Below are positions 1 to 7,151 of a stretch of DNA of 10,633 bases, in pieces. Positions within the stretch are counted from its first letter, which is position 1. Each line of letters starts with the position of its first letter. The position numbers were made by a program, and so were the translations under genes. This DNA is from CAYHDV01 sp047619465. Lineage in GTDB: Bacteria; Patescibacteriota; Minisyncoccia; Phycocordibacterales; CSBR16-119. Below the pieces are notes generated by a model, which made no database searches, was not told the DNA's origin, and saw only the letters and a program-made list of their open reading frames with translations. The stretch is from the NCBI GenBank assembly GCA_047619465.1, contig JBLHJW010000021.1, positions 1 to 10,633 on the forward strand, read 5' to 3'.

Positions 1-2
1 AA

Positions 3-1244
3 GAGTTTATAGGAAAGGCAGGGGTTGAATCTGCATATAATAAACTTTTAAACGGTCGAAATGGATTAAAGCTTATCGAGCATGATGTGTTGGGTAACAT
101 TCAATCGGAGAACACTGTAGAATCTCCAGTTGATGGTGAAAATATAATACTAACTATTGACGCTGGTCTACAAGAAGTTGTTAGCAAGTCAATAAAAGAT
201 CTGACTGAAAGTAACAAGTTTATAGCCGGTTCAGCAGCTGTAATGGATATATATACAGGAGAGCTTCTGGTTCTAACTAGCTATCCAGAATACGATCCAG
301 AGATACTTTCTCTTGGTGAAAATACTTCCGTGATAAATGGGTATCTTACAGATGAAAATAAGCCATTCTTAAATAGGTTTATTTCCTCATACGCTCCAGG
401 ATCTATCGTTAAGCCCTATTTTGCTCTTGCGGCCTTGTATGAAAACATTATTGATCCTAATGAGCTATTGGCCTCAAATGGTCAAATAGTTATTCCAAAC
501 CCTTTTAATCCTGAGAATCCAACAATTTTCAAGGACAACAAAGTTCATGGGCCTGTAGACATGAGGAAGGCCATAGCCGTGTCTGCTAACACATATTTTT
601 ATGAAATTGGAGGTGGTTTTAATGGGCGCAAAGGTTTGGGTATAGCTAGACTAGAGAAGTACATGAAAGAGTTTGGCTTTGGTGAGAAAACAGGATTTGA
701 TACTTTAGGAGAAGAGTCCGTTGGAGTGATTCCAAGTCCAGAGTGGAAGAAAAAAACTTTTGCAGATGGAACGTGGAGGCTAGGTGATACTTACAACTCT
801 TCCATTGGGCAGTATGGTTTTCAGTTAACTCCAGTACAGGTGTTGCAAGGGGTAGCATCCATTGCAAGTAGAGGCTTAGTTGTAACTCCTCACATTGTAA
901 GCAGAAACGAGTCTTCTATTCAGAAAAAAATAGAAACAGCCTTTACTGACAATCAATACCAAGTTGTCCATGAAGGTATGAGACAATCTGTCACAGACGG
1001 AACCTCGAGTTTTTTTGACCTGTCCTACGTTGGAGTAGCTGCGAAAACAGGAACGGCTCAGGTTGGGTCAGGAAACAAATTCTCTCACTCATGGTCTACT
1101 GGATTTTTCCCGTACGATAACCCCAGGTATGCTTTTGTTGTTTTTATGGAGAGAGCTCCAAAAGGATTCAATCTAAGTGCAAACTACGTAATGAGATCAG
1201 CGTTTACTTGGATGCATGAGAATAGACCAGAATATCTTAATTAG
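3..1244 (+). CDS. mrdA: Penicillin-binding protein 2 (class B transpeptidase), 5'-truncated by window edge
   Basis: This enzyme cross-links peptidoglycan during cell elongation (DD-transpeptidase, outer face of the membrane). The frame is open from base 3, and the first residues (EFIGKAGVESAYNKLLNGR) match the GKsGlE...LrG block of the PBP2 dimerisation region. The gene therefore begins upstream, and the in-frame GTG at 87 is not its start. The membrane anchor and N-terminus are outside the window. All three penicilloyl-transferase motifs are visible: SIVK (serine codon at 402), SAN (codon 582) and KTGTA (codon 1044). The C-terminus is intact and ends in TAG. PBP2 is preferred over FtsI because of the GKAGVE block and because a separate FtsI-like protein is encoded at 5351. 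greA follows after 41 nt, apparently from its own promoter. Family assignment is firm; the elongation role is inferred from the family. Confidence 0.9.
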   Translation, partial: EFIGKAGVESAYNKLLNGRNGLKLIEHDVLGNIQSENTVESPVDGENIILTIDAGLQEVVSKSIKDLTESNKFIAGSAAVMDIYTGELLVLTSYPEYDPEILSLGENTSVINGYLTDENKPFLNRFISSYAPGSIVKPYFALAALYENIIDPNELLASNGQIVIPNPFNPENPTIFKDNKVHGPVDMRKAIAVSANTYFYEIGGGFNGRKGLGIARLEKYMKEFGFGEKTGFDTLGEESVGVIPSPEWKKKTFADGTWRLGDTYNSSIGQYGFQLTPVQVLQGVASIASRGLVVTPHIVSRNESSIQKKIETAFTDNQYQVVHEGMRQSVTDGTSSFFDLSYVGVAAKTGTAQVGSGNKFSHSWSTGFFPYDNPRYAFVVFMERAPKGFNLSANYVMRSAFTWMHENRPEYLN

Positions 1245-1249
1245 ACCCC

Positions 1250-1278
1250 TTGCAAAAGGAGTTATTAGTCTGTATAAT
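1250..1278 (+). promoter_or_regulatory. greA promoter, sigma70-like, predicted leaderless
   Basis: The -35 TTGCAA (1250-1255) and perfect -10 TATAAT (1273-1278) are separated by 17 nt. The expected transcription start (about 1285) is one base before the ATG at 1286, so the message would have essentially no 5' leader. This also shows that the TTG at 1250 is promoter DNA and not a start codon. Confidence 0.75.
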
Positions 1279-1285
1279 TGCGTCG

Positions 1286-1750
1286 ATGACTAATCAAGAT
1301 TTTATAACAAAAGAAAAGAAAATTGACTTAGAAAAGGAGCTAAAAACCCTTGAAACTACTAAGCGAAAAGAGATTCTCGATGCTTTAGAGTATGCGAAGT
1401 CTCTTGGAGACCTTTCTGAGAATGCAGAATACCATCAAGCCCGAGACGATCAAGCTCGTCTCGAAGATCGTATTGCTACAATCAAAAACATATTTCAAAA
1501 CTCAATTGTAGTAAAGCTTCATACTAGTGATATTGCTGAAGTAGGAACTACTGTTGTTGTAAAGAAGAAAGGGGATACAGAAAGTCGAACATTCCAAATT
1601 GTCGGATCAGAAGAAGCTGACATGGCATTGAGTAAAATATCATATAAATCACCATTAGGAATGGCTCTTATGGGGAAGAAAAAAGGAGAGACTACAAAAT
1701 TTGAAACTCCGGGAGGAATTGCAGAATATACAATTATAGAGGTTCAGTAA
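1286..1750 (+). CDS. greA: Transcription elongation factor GreA
   Basis: GreA enters the secondary channel of RNA polymerase and stimulates cleavage of backtracked transcripts. The protein is 154 aa from the ATG at 1286, close to the usual 155-160. The N-terminal coiled coil (about residues 8-72) carries the family signature GDLSENAEYH at 41-50, which includes the acidic tip residues. The C-terminal FKBP-like domain ends with SPLGMALMGKKKGE (122-135) and TPGGIAEYTI. The start was chosen because MTNQDFITKE aligns with normal GreA N-termini. An upstream in-frame TTG (1250) would add 12 residues encoded by the promoter itself. There is no Shine-Dalgarno sequence. A strong terminator follows directly. 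GreB is less likely given the short spacing and C-terminal sequence. Confidence 0.95.
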   Translation: MTNQDFITKEKKIDLEKELKTLETTKRKEILDALEYAKSLGDLSENAEYHQARDDQARLEDRIATIKNIFQNSIVVKLHTSDIAEVGTTVVVKKKGDTESRTFQIVGSEEADMALSKISYKSPLGMALMGKKKGETTKFETPGGIAEYTIIEVQ

Positions 1751-1754
1751 TCAT

Positions 1755-1778
1755 AAAACACTCAAATGAGTGTTTTTT
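1755..1778 (+). terminator. Intrinsic terminator after greA
   Basis: A 9-bp stem (AAAACACTC / GAGTGTTTT) with an AAAT loop runs into six T residues. It sits 5 nt after the greA stop and just before the lysS promoter, so the two genes are separate units. Confidence 0.85.
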
Positions 1779-1779
1779 G

Positions 1780-1808
1780 TTTACCCCTGTATTCATTTCC
1801 TGTATACT
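1780..1808 (+). promoter_or_regulatory. lysS promoter, predicted near-leaderless
   Basis: The -10 TATACT (1803-1808), preceded directly by TG, lies 17 nt from a -35-like TTTACC (1780-1785). The expected start (about 1815) is 3 nt before the ATG at 1818. The -35 match is moderate. Confidence 0.6.
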
Positions 1809-1817
1809 CTTTCATAT

Positions 1818-3299
1818 ATGGCATCAATTGACGAAATACGAAAAGCTAAATTGGAAAAGATTGATATCTTGCGTGAGGCTGGAATGGATCCTTTTTCAAA
1901 AGAAATATCTAGAGACATGACACTGGCTGAAGCTGAGGAGTCATTCTCAGTATTGGAGAAATCTGGAGAGAAGAAGAGCATAGCAGGACGCGTTATGGCG
2001 CTTCGCGGACAGGGGGCCATTATGTTTGCTGTTCTTCGTGATGCAACAGGAGAATTCCAAGTGGTGTTCAAAAAAGACGACATGCCAGAAGGGCCTTTTG
2101 ATTTGTTTAGTAATACAGTAGATATGGGAGACTTTATATCTGTGACTGGTGAATTCTTTATTACAAAAAGAGGGCAGAATAGCATGCTGGCTCGAGACTG
2201 GAAGATGGCGACAAAAACACTTCTTCCGTTACCAGAAAAGTGGGCTGGACTGCAAGACACAGAAGAACGATACAGAAAAAGATATCTTGACTTACTTTCA
2301 AATAAGGAGGCTTTTGACAGGTTTGTAATGAGAGGGAAAATTGTTTCTGCTATACGAAGATACTTTGATGACAAAGACTTTTTGGAAATTGAAACACCTA
2401 TCTTGCAAAATCAAGCAGGAGGAGCTATGGCAAAGACTTTTGATACTCACCACAATGACTACGATATAGATATGGTTATGCGAATATCACTTGAGATAGA
2501 ACACAAGATTATTATGACAGGAGGCTATGATCGAATTTACGAGATAGGAAAGAACTTCCGAAATGAGGGATCGGACTCTTCTCATATTCAAGAATTTACA
2601 ATGATGGAATGGTACGCGGCATACGAAACACTTGATACAAACATGAATTGGACAGAAGAGCTGCTAAAGAGTCTAGCTAAAGATGTGATTGGTAAAACTA
2701 GCTTCACTGTATACGACTCTGAAGGAGAAGGTGTAGAGGTGGACTTCGCTGGAACTTGGCCCAGGAAGGCATTTGCAGAAATTGTGGAGGAAAATGCAGG
2801 AATAAAAATTCTTTCTGCTGACCGAAAAGAGTTAGAGGAAAAAGCCGTAGAGCTCCGTATAGACAAAGAGGAGATGAGGAAGACGAGTGATGCAAACTTG
2901 ATGGACTTTATTTTTAAAAAGTCTTCAAGATACAAAATAATTCAGCCAACTTTTGTTACAAATTATCCGGGAGGGCTAAAGCCTTTGGCTCAACAAAATG
3001 AAGACGGAACAGCAGATGTGGCGCAGTTGATTATTGCCGGTTCTGAGATTACAAATCAATACGCCGAGCTTGTTGATCCTATACGTGAGCGAGAATTACT
3101 TGAATCACAATCGAAAGCAAAGGACGCCGGAGATGAGGAAGCCATGGATTTGAATGAAGAGTTTATTACTGCCATGGAGCATGGTATGCCACCTATGACA
3201 GGATTTGGAATGGGTATAGATAGAATAGTTGCCATCTTAACAGAGCAGAAAAATCTTCGAGATACTATCTTCTTCCCAATAATGAGACCAAGAGAGTAA
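1818..3299 (+). CDS. lysS: Lysyl-tRNA synthetase, class II
   Basis: The enzyme charges tRNA-Lys with lysine (EC 6.1.1.6) in the cytoplasm. It has 493 aa, normal for bacterial class II LysRS. An N-terminal OB-fold anticodon-binding domain (about 53-135) contains the AGRVMALRGQGAIMFAVLRD segment. The catalytic core follows. Motif 1 lies around 172-196. Motif 2 (FRNEGSDSSHIQEFTMMEWY, 247-266) has the FRNE and EFTMMEWY signature. Motif 3 (GMGIDRI, 464-470) comes near the C-terminus. The KPLAQQ and SEITNQYAELVDP segments match the LysRS-specific SPLA and EiaN..sELnDP blocks, which distinguishes it from AspRS and AsnRS. ATG 1818 was chosen because it follows the -10 element by 10 nt. A longer in-frame reading from 1770 would run through the promoter. 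No Shine-Dalgarno is visible. The gene is monocistronic between two terminators. Confidence 0.96.
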   Translation: MASIDEIRKAKLEKIDILREAGMDPFSKEISRDMTLAEAEESFSVLEKSGEKKSIAGRVMALRGQGAIMFAVLRDATGEFQVVFKKDDMPEGPFDLFSNTVDMGDFISVTGEFFITKRGQNSMLARDWKMATKTLLPLPEKWAGLQDTEERYRKRYLDLLSNKEAFDRFVMRGKIVSAIRRYFDDKDFLEIETPILQNQAGGAMAKTFDTHHNDYDIDMVMRISLEIEHKIIMTGGYDRIYEIGKNFRNEGSDSSHIQEFTMMEWYAAYETLDTNMNWTEELLKSLAKDVIGKTSFTVYDSEGEGVEVDFAGTWPRKAFAEIVEENAGIKILSADRKELEEKAVELRIDKEEMRKTSDANLMDFIFKKSSRYKIIQPTFVTNYPGGLKPLAQQNEDGTADVAQLIIAGSEITNQYAELVDPIRERELLESQSKAKDAGDEEAMDLNEEFITAMEHGMPPMTGFGMGIDRIVAILTEQKNLRDTIFFPIMRPRE

Positions 3300-3318
3300 T
3301 TTACTTAAATACAAATTT

Positions 3319-3349
3319 AAAAACCGCTGACTAAAGTCGGCGGTTTTTT
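3319..3349 (+). terminator. Intrinsic terminator after lysS
   Basis: The stem AAAAACCGCTGAC / GTCGGCGGTTTTT contains one T-G wobble and has a TAAA loop. T residues follow, and the A tract on the other side makes it usable in both directions. Confidence 0.85.
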
Positions 3350-3536
3350 AGTTGCAACCTAAACAGGTGACACCTCTAGGAAGTGCTTTTGTTGTTTCCA
3401 TAATTTCGACCATTGATATGTTTCCGTTAGCAACACTCTTTGGCAAAGTCTCTTTGTTTGAAATCCTGAGTTTTCCATTTAGATTAATGCTTTTCATGAA
3501 ATTCATTAATAAGCGACCATTGTAACTATTCCTCAT
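3348..3536 (-). CDS. Possible small protein of unknown function (62 aa), doubtful
   Basis: A minus-strand frame runs from an ATG at 3536 to a TAA at 3348-3350, giving 62 residues. It begins MRNSYNGRLLMNFMKS and ends TCLGCN, with one CxxC. A TTG at 3563 in the same frame would add nine residues. In favour of a gene: codon choice looks like the neighbouring genes, the stop abuts a hairpin that could terminate it, and no other gene occupies this interval. Against it: no recognisable domain, no Shine-Dalgarno, and only a poor TATTGT-like -10 upstream. It could equally be a decayed gene or chance frame. Confidence 0.25.
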   Translation of the reverse strand: MRNSYNGRLLMNFMKSINLNGKLRISNKETLPKSVANGNISMVEIMETTKALPRGVTCLGCN

Positions 3537-3604
3537 AGCAATTAATTTTGTTTTACAGAACAATACAACAATTTATCTTTTTTGCCTAGTCTCTTAGAAA
3601 CAAT

Positions 3605-3681
3605 GTGGAAAACCATTTTAGGGAAGTGGGATAAAGTGGTGTATAATTTACTCGAGGTGGGAGTAAGTGGGAAGTAGTGAA
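3605..3681 (+). promoter_or_regulatory. mraZ promoter with phased GTGG repeats (MraZ-type operator)
   Basis: A perfect -10 TATAAT lies at 3642-3647, directly preceded by TG, with no good -35. Around it are GTGGA at 3605, GTGGG at 3626, GTGGT at 3636, GTGGG at 3657, GTGGG at 3667 and GTGAA at 3677. Their spacings are 21, 10, 21, 10 and 10 bp, so all lie on one face of the helix. The downstream triplet sits between the expected transcription start (about 3654) and the ATG at 3693. MraZ proteins are known to bind short direct TGGG-type repeats with 10-bp period upstream of their own operon, so autorepression is likely. Binding itself is inferred. Confidence 0.75.
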
Positions 3682-3692
3682 AACTTAGAAAT

Positions 3693-4127
3693 ATGTTAAT
3701 CGGAGAATACAAACACACCATAGATGGCAAAAGCCGAATCTCACTTCCAGCGAAGTTTCGCAAGGAGATGGGGAAGAAGCTTGTTGTTACATATGGATTA
3801 GATAATTGTTTATTTGTTTTCACTGAAAAAGAGTGGAAGACAATAGCAAAACATCTTTCTGAGTTTTCACTACTTCAATCCGATAATCGAAGTTTCAATA
3901 GATTTATGTTTGGTGGAGCTATTGAAGCATCTGTAGATTCAATCGGAAGAATACTGATTCCAGATCATCTTAAAAACTGGGGATCACTTAAGCAAAAGGC
4001 TGTGATCATTGGAGTTCAGAATCGGCTAGAAATTTGGAGTGAGAGTTCATGGAATTCTTACAAGAAAGAAGTCGAGAAACGGGCCGATGGTTTAGCAGAG
4101 AAGTTAGGTGGAGCAGGAATCTTATAA
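3693..4127 (+). CDS. mraZ: Transcriptional regulator MraZ
   Basis: MraZ is a DNA-binding regulator of the division and cell-wall cluster and normally controls its own operon. The protein is 144 aa, the usual length. It has two SpoVT-AbrB-like swapped-hairpin domains, at about residues 5-47 and 76-119. Each carries the family's DxxxR-type motif: DGKSRISLPAKFR (11-23) and DSIGRILIP (82-90). The start MLIGEYKHTID is canonical. It is the first gene of the four-gene cluster and is preceded by phased GTGG repeats. The leader is about 39 nt, longer than at most promoters here, because it contains the operator. There is no Shine-Dalgarno at the start codon. rsmH starts 17 nt downstream. Confidence 0.95.
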   Translation: MLIGEYKHTIDGKSRISLPAKFRKEMGKKLVVTYGLDNCLFVFTEKEWKTIAKHLSEFSLLQSDNRSFNRFMFGGAIEASVDSIGRILIPDHLKNWGSLKQKAVIIGVQNRLEIWSESSWNSYKKEVEKRADGLAEKLGGAGIL

Positions 4128-4144
4128 CAGGAAATTAGATAAAC

Positions 4145-5038
4145 ATGTCAGAAAAAACCGTACACAAAACAGTACTTTTAAAAGAAACTATAGAAGGTTT
4201 AAATATTCATGACGGGTCAGTTATTGTGGACGGCACACTAGGTGGTGGTGGACACACTAAGCTTATCTGTCAGATCAATCCCTTGGCAAAAGTTTATGCT
4301 TTTGATTTGGATGGAGATGCAATTGATAGGTCTAAAGAAGTTTTAGAGGGTTGTAATGTTGAATATATTCAAAGCAACTTTCGAAATATAAAAAAAGAGC
4401 TATTAGATAAAAGTGTAGAATCTGTGGACGGAATTGTTCTTGATCTTGGCTTCTCTTCAGACCAGCTAGAAACAGCCGGCAGAGGGATTTCTTTTCAGAA
4501 GGATGAGCCACTTATCATGACACTTTCAGACAAGCCAGAGGGTGTTACAGCGAGCGAGATAGTAAATGAGTGGGGAGAAGAAACTATCTCAGATATTATT
4601 TATGGTTTTGGTGAAGACAGGTCAGCAAACAGAATTGCAAAAGCAATTGTAGAAGCTAGAGCCGTTAAGCCAATTGAGACAACTTTTGAGCTTAAGGAGA
4701 TAGTTTACAATGCTGTTCCATTCTTTAGAAGAAAAGGGAGAATACACCCAGCTACTCAGACCTTCCAAGCTATCAGGATCGCAGTGAACGAAGAGCTTGA
4801 AGTTCTAAGAGAGGTTCTAAAAGATGGGTTTGAAATTCTAAAACCAGGAGGAAGAATGTCAGTTATATCTTTTCACTCTCTGGAAGACAGGATCGTGAAG
4901 AAATTCTTTCGAGATAAAGAAGATTCAGATTTAGCTGAGAGAGTTACAAAGAGACCCATAATTTCTGGAGAGGAAGAGTTAAAAGAAAATAGAAGAGCAA
5001 GAAGTGCAAAGCTAAGAATATTAGAAAAGAATAAATAA
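4145..5038 (+). CDS. rsmH: 16S rRNA (cytosine1402-N4)-methyltransferase RsmH
   Basis: RsmH (MraW) methylates N4 of C1402 in the ribosomal P site using S-adenosylmethionine. The protein is 297 aa, near the usual 300-315. The SAM-binding loop is VDGTLGGGGHT (28-38), and FDLD (53-56) is the likely ribose-binding acid. The GIVLDLGFSSDQLE segment (96-109), GRIHPATQTFQAIRIAVN (198-215) and PGGRMSVISFHSLEDRIVK (234-252) are family signatures, and the C-terminal RARSAKLRI is diagnostic. One difference is visible: the usual PLDMRMD block reads PLIMTLSD (122-129). A weak AGGAAA (4129-4134) lies 10 nt before the ATG. The gene follows mraZ and precedes ftsL by 11 nt, the standard dcw order. Confidence 0.95.
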   Translation: MSEKTVHKTVLLKETIEGLNIHDGSVIVDGTLGGGGHTKLICQINPLAKVYAFDLDGDAIDRSKEVLEGCNVEYIQSNFRNIKKELLDKSVESVDGIVLDLGFSSDQLETAGRGISFQKDEPLIMTLSDKPEGVTASEIVNEWGEETISDIIYGFGEDRSANRIAKAIVEARAVKPIETTFELKEIVYNAVPFFRRKGRIHPATQTFQAIRIAVNEELEVLREVLKDGFEILKPGGRMSVISFHSLEDRIVKKFFRDKEDSDLAERVTKRPIISGEEELKENRRARSAKLRILEKNK

Positions 5039-5049
5039 CCATAAATACA

Positions 5050-5346
5050 ATGAACACATACTCAACAAAAAGAATAGCAATAACAGAGAAAGCCACAAAG
5101 GCATTTCTTGTGGGGTCTGCAATTCTTTTCTTTGCCTACGTGTTCATTCTAGGAGATACAATCTTTGATGTTGTGGGAAGAAAAGTAGCAGAACAAGAGT
5201 CCAGAAATCTTTTAGCAGAAATTAGTTCGCTAGAGCTATCTGCGTTAGATCTATACAATGATCTGTCTTTAGAAGAAGCATCAAGACTTGGTTTTGTAGA
5301 GTCAAACCCGCACTTTGCATCTAGGTCACTATTTGTAGTACGATAG
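5050..5346 (+). CDS. ftsL: FtsL-like cell division protein
   Basis: This 98-aa protein has the size and build of FtsL/DivIC-type divisome proteins. It has a short basic cytoplasmic N-terminus, one membrane segment (about 17-35), then an extracytoplasmic helix likely to form a coiled coil (about 42-75). The tail contains EEASRLGFVE, resembling the a..LGm motif common at the end of FtsL. Such proteins bridge FtsB/FtsQ and the FtsW-FtsI synthase. The sequence is poorly conserved, so the name rests mostly on topology and position between rsmH and ftsI, with gaps of 11 and 4 nt. No ribosome binding site is visible. Confidence 0.7.
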   Translation: MNTYSTKRIAITEKATKAFLVGSAILFFAYVFILGDTIFDVVGRKVAEQESRNLLAEISSLELSALDLYNDLSLEEASRLGFVESNPHFASRSLFVVR

Positions 5347-5350
5347 TTAG

Positions 5351-7054
5351 ATGAACAAGAGACAATACACAAAAAGACTTAGAGTTGTCTCTTTTGGAAT
5401 AATAGTTTTAGCGCTTCTTATAATTGGGAAGCTTTTTTTATTACAAATTGTAAAAGGTGAATCATACAAAGCCAGAGCCGAGAGATCATATGTACAGTCT
5501 GTAGACACTTTTGAACGTGGCTCAATATTTTTCTCAAAGAAATCCGGCGATAGAATCTCTGCAGGAACTGTTACTTCTGGTTTTAGGGTGGTGATGAATA
5601 CAGGCCAAATAGAGTTTGTAGAGGAAATGTATCAAAGAATAAATACTATTATTGAAATAGATAAAGATTCCTTTTTTAGAAAAGCCAATAAGGAAAATGA
5701 CCCTCATGAAGTTATTGTAGACAAGATAACTAAAACTACTGCAGATAAAATTGAAGCTTTAGAGCTGCCTGGGGTCAGAATGGAGCGTCAGAAGTGGAGA
5801 TTCTACCCTGGCGGTCAAATGGCCGCACATGCACTCGGTTTTGTTGCATATAAAGGGGATGATCGTGTTGGTCAGTATGGGCTCGAGAGAGTGTTTAATA
5901 GTGTCCTGTCGAGAAAGGAGGATGAGTTGTATGTCAATTTCTTTGCAGAAGTATTCTCTGGTCTTTCAGCTACTTTTTCTGGGGAAGGTAAAGAGGGTGA
6001 TGTTGTTACAACCATAGAGCCAAATGTTCAAGCTTTTTTGGAACAGCAGTTGGACACCCTAGACGAGAAATGGAAGAGTGACGCATCTGGTGGAATTATA
6101 GTAAACCCAAAAACTGGTGAAATTCTGGCCATGGCATATACTCCAACTTTTGATCTAAATAATTTTTCCTCGGTTCCAGACTCTTCAGTTTTTATCAACC
6201 CGCTCATCGAGCATGTCTTTGAATTTGGGTCTATTATCAAACCTCTTGTTATGGCAATAGGTATAGAGAAGGGTGTTGTTACTGCTGAGACCACATACTA
6301 TGATGCCGGAACAATCACTGTGGGTCAGGAGAAAATAAGTAACTACGATAAAAAAGGAAGAGGGACAATAAACATGCAAGAAGTATTGAACCAGTCTTTG
6401 AATACAGGGATGGTGTTCATTCAACAGAAGATAGGAAAGAAAGATTTTAGAGAATATATGAAAGCCTATGGGTTAGGGGAAAAAACTGGAATAGAACTTC
6501 CAAATGAAGCAGCAGGTTTGATAGCCAACTTGGACAGTAGTAGAGACATAGAACATGCCACTGCGAGTTTTGGTCAGGGAATTGCTTTTAATCCTGTTGT
6601 AGCTATACGAGCATTTTCAGCTCTTGCAAACGGTGGGACATTGATCAATCCATATCTAGTAAAAGAGATTGACTATAAGGATGGCGGATCAAAGAAAACA
6701 AAAGTAGAAGAGGGGAAGAGAGTTATTACAAAGGAGGCTTCTGAGGAGGTGACCAGGATGCTTGTTGAGCTAGTTGATACGGCCCTCTTTGCTGGACGAG
6801 AGAAATTAGAGCGTCACACCATAGCAGGAAAAACTGGAACAGCTCAGGTGGCTGCACCAGATGGAGGATATCTAGAGGGTCAGAATCTGCATACTTTCTT
6901 TGGATATGCACCAGCCTATGATCCAGAATTTCTAGTGTTGTTTTTTACAAAATACCCCAAGGGTGTTCGTTATGCTTCACAGACGGTGGCTCCGGCATCC
7001 ATGGAGACAATGAAATTTCTACTCCAATACTACGAAGTTCCTCCAGATCGATAA
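5351..7054 (+). CDS. ftsI: FtsI / PBP3-type septal peptidoglycan transpeptidase
   Basis: This class B penicillin-binding protein cross-links septal peptidoglycan together with FtsW. It has 567 aa. A single N-terminal membrane anchor (about 12-33) ends in LLQIVKGESYKARAE. A pedestal/dimerisation region (about 54-215) includes FERGSIF and YPGGQMAAHALGFV, followed by the transpeptidase domain. Active-site motifs are SIIK (Ser294, Lys297), SLN (349-351) and KTGTA (494-498), all intact. No PASTA repeats are present. The gene starts 4 nt after ftsL and is last in the mraZ-rsmH-ftsL-ftsI unit, which stops at a strong terminator. The genes that often come next in other bacteria (murE, mraY, murF, ftsW, murG) are not adjacent here. 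Septal role is inferred from position. Confidence 0.92.
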   Translation: MNKRQYTKRLRVVSFGIIVLALLIIGKLFLLQIVKGESYKARAERSYVQSVDTFERGSIFFSKKSGDRISAGTVTSGFRVVMNTGQIEFVEEMYQRINTIIEIDKDSFFRKANKENDPHEVIVDKITKTTADKIEALELPGVRMERQKWRFYPGGQMAAHALGFVAYKGDDRVGQYGLERVFNSVLSRKEDELYVNFFAEVFSGLSATFSGEGKEGDVVTTIEPNVQAFLEQQLDTLDEKWKSDASGGIIVNPKTGEILAMAYTPTFDLNNFSSVPDSSVFINPLIEHVFEFGSIIKPLVMAIGIEKGVVTAETTYYDAGTITVGQEKISNYDKKGRGTINMQEVLNQSLNTGMVFIQQKIGKKDFREYMKAYGLGEKTGIELPNEAAGLIANLDSSRDIEHATASFGQGIAFNPVVAIRAFSALANGGTLINPYLVKEIDYKDGGSKKTKVEEGKRVITKEASEEVTRMLVELVDTALFAGREKLERHTIAGKTGTAQVAAPDGGYLEGQNLHTFFGYAPAYDPEFLVLFFTKYPKGVRYASQTVAPASMETMKFLLQYYEVPPDR

Positions 7055-7090
7055 TCACAAAAGCCTGCTAATTAGCAGGCTTTTGTGATT
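7053..7090. terminator. Perfect 38-bp palindrome, bidirectional terminator
   Basis: Two 19-nt halves, AATCACAAAAGCCTGCTAA and its exact complement, fold into a hairpin with a GC core (GCCTGC/GCAGGC) flanked by A4/T4. It ends the ftsI unit, overlapping the stop codon region by 2 nt, and can also serve the minus-strand gene ending at 7152. Confidence 0.85.
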
Positions 7091-7116
7091 TAGCAAAGAC
7101 GGTCCTTGCTAGTCCC
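7091..7116. repeat. Dispersed hairpin repeat, copy 1
   Basis: TAGCAA and TTGCTA arms (7091-7096, 7106-7111) enclose AGACGGTCC and are followed by GTCCCAA. The GGTCCTTGCTA core and TCCCAA flank are shared with copies at 8574 and 9106. It sits between two terminator hairpins. Confidence 0.6.
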
Positions 7117-7151
7117 AAGGCCAGGCAAATTTGCCTGGGCTTTTTATTTTT
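7117..7151 (+). terminator. Second hairpin terminator downstream of ftsI
   Basis: The palindrome CCAGGCAAATTTGCCTGG (7121-7138) is followed by GC and a long T-rich run (7141-7151). The T run is on the plus side only, so it acts on plus-strand read-through past the first terminator. Confidence 0.65.

Larger units (their letters stand above)
3300..3692. other. Intergenic region between lysS and mraZ
   Basis: This stretch holds the lysS terminator (3319-3349), the doubtful minus-strand small ORF (3348-3536), and the mraZ promoter with its operator (3605-3681). An AGGTGACACCT palindrome lies at about 3365-3375. No other gene or RNA is recognisable. Confidence 0.6.

Noticed and set aside
87..1244. 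GTG at 87 as the start of the PBP2 gene
   Set aside because: The frame is open back to base 3, and the upstream residues match the conserved PBP2 GKsGlE block, so the gene is cut by the window edge.
1250..1285. TTG at 1250 as the greA start
   Set aside because: These bases form a -35/17-nt/-10 promoter, and the extra residues do not resemble GreA N-termini.
1770..1817. Upstream start for lysS at 1770
   Set aside because: The segment contains the greA terminator tail and the lysS -10 element. The protein from 1818 has normal LysRS length.
1793..2374. Long minus-strand ORFs opposite lysS (also 2588-2935 and 2704-2895)
   Set aside because: They are antisense shadows of a strongly conserved synthetase, with no recognisable protein features.
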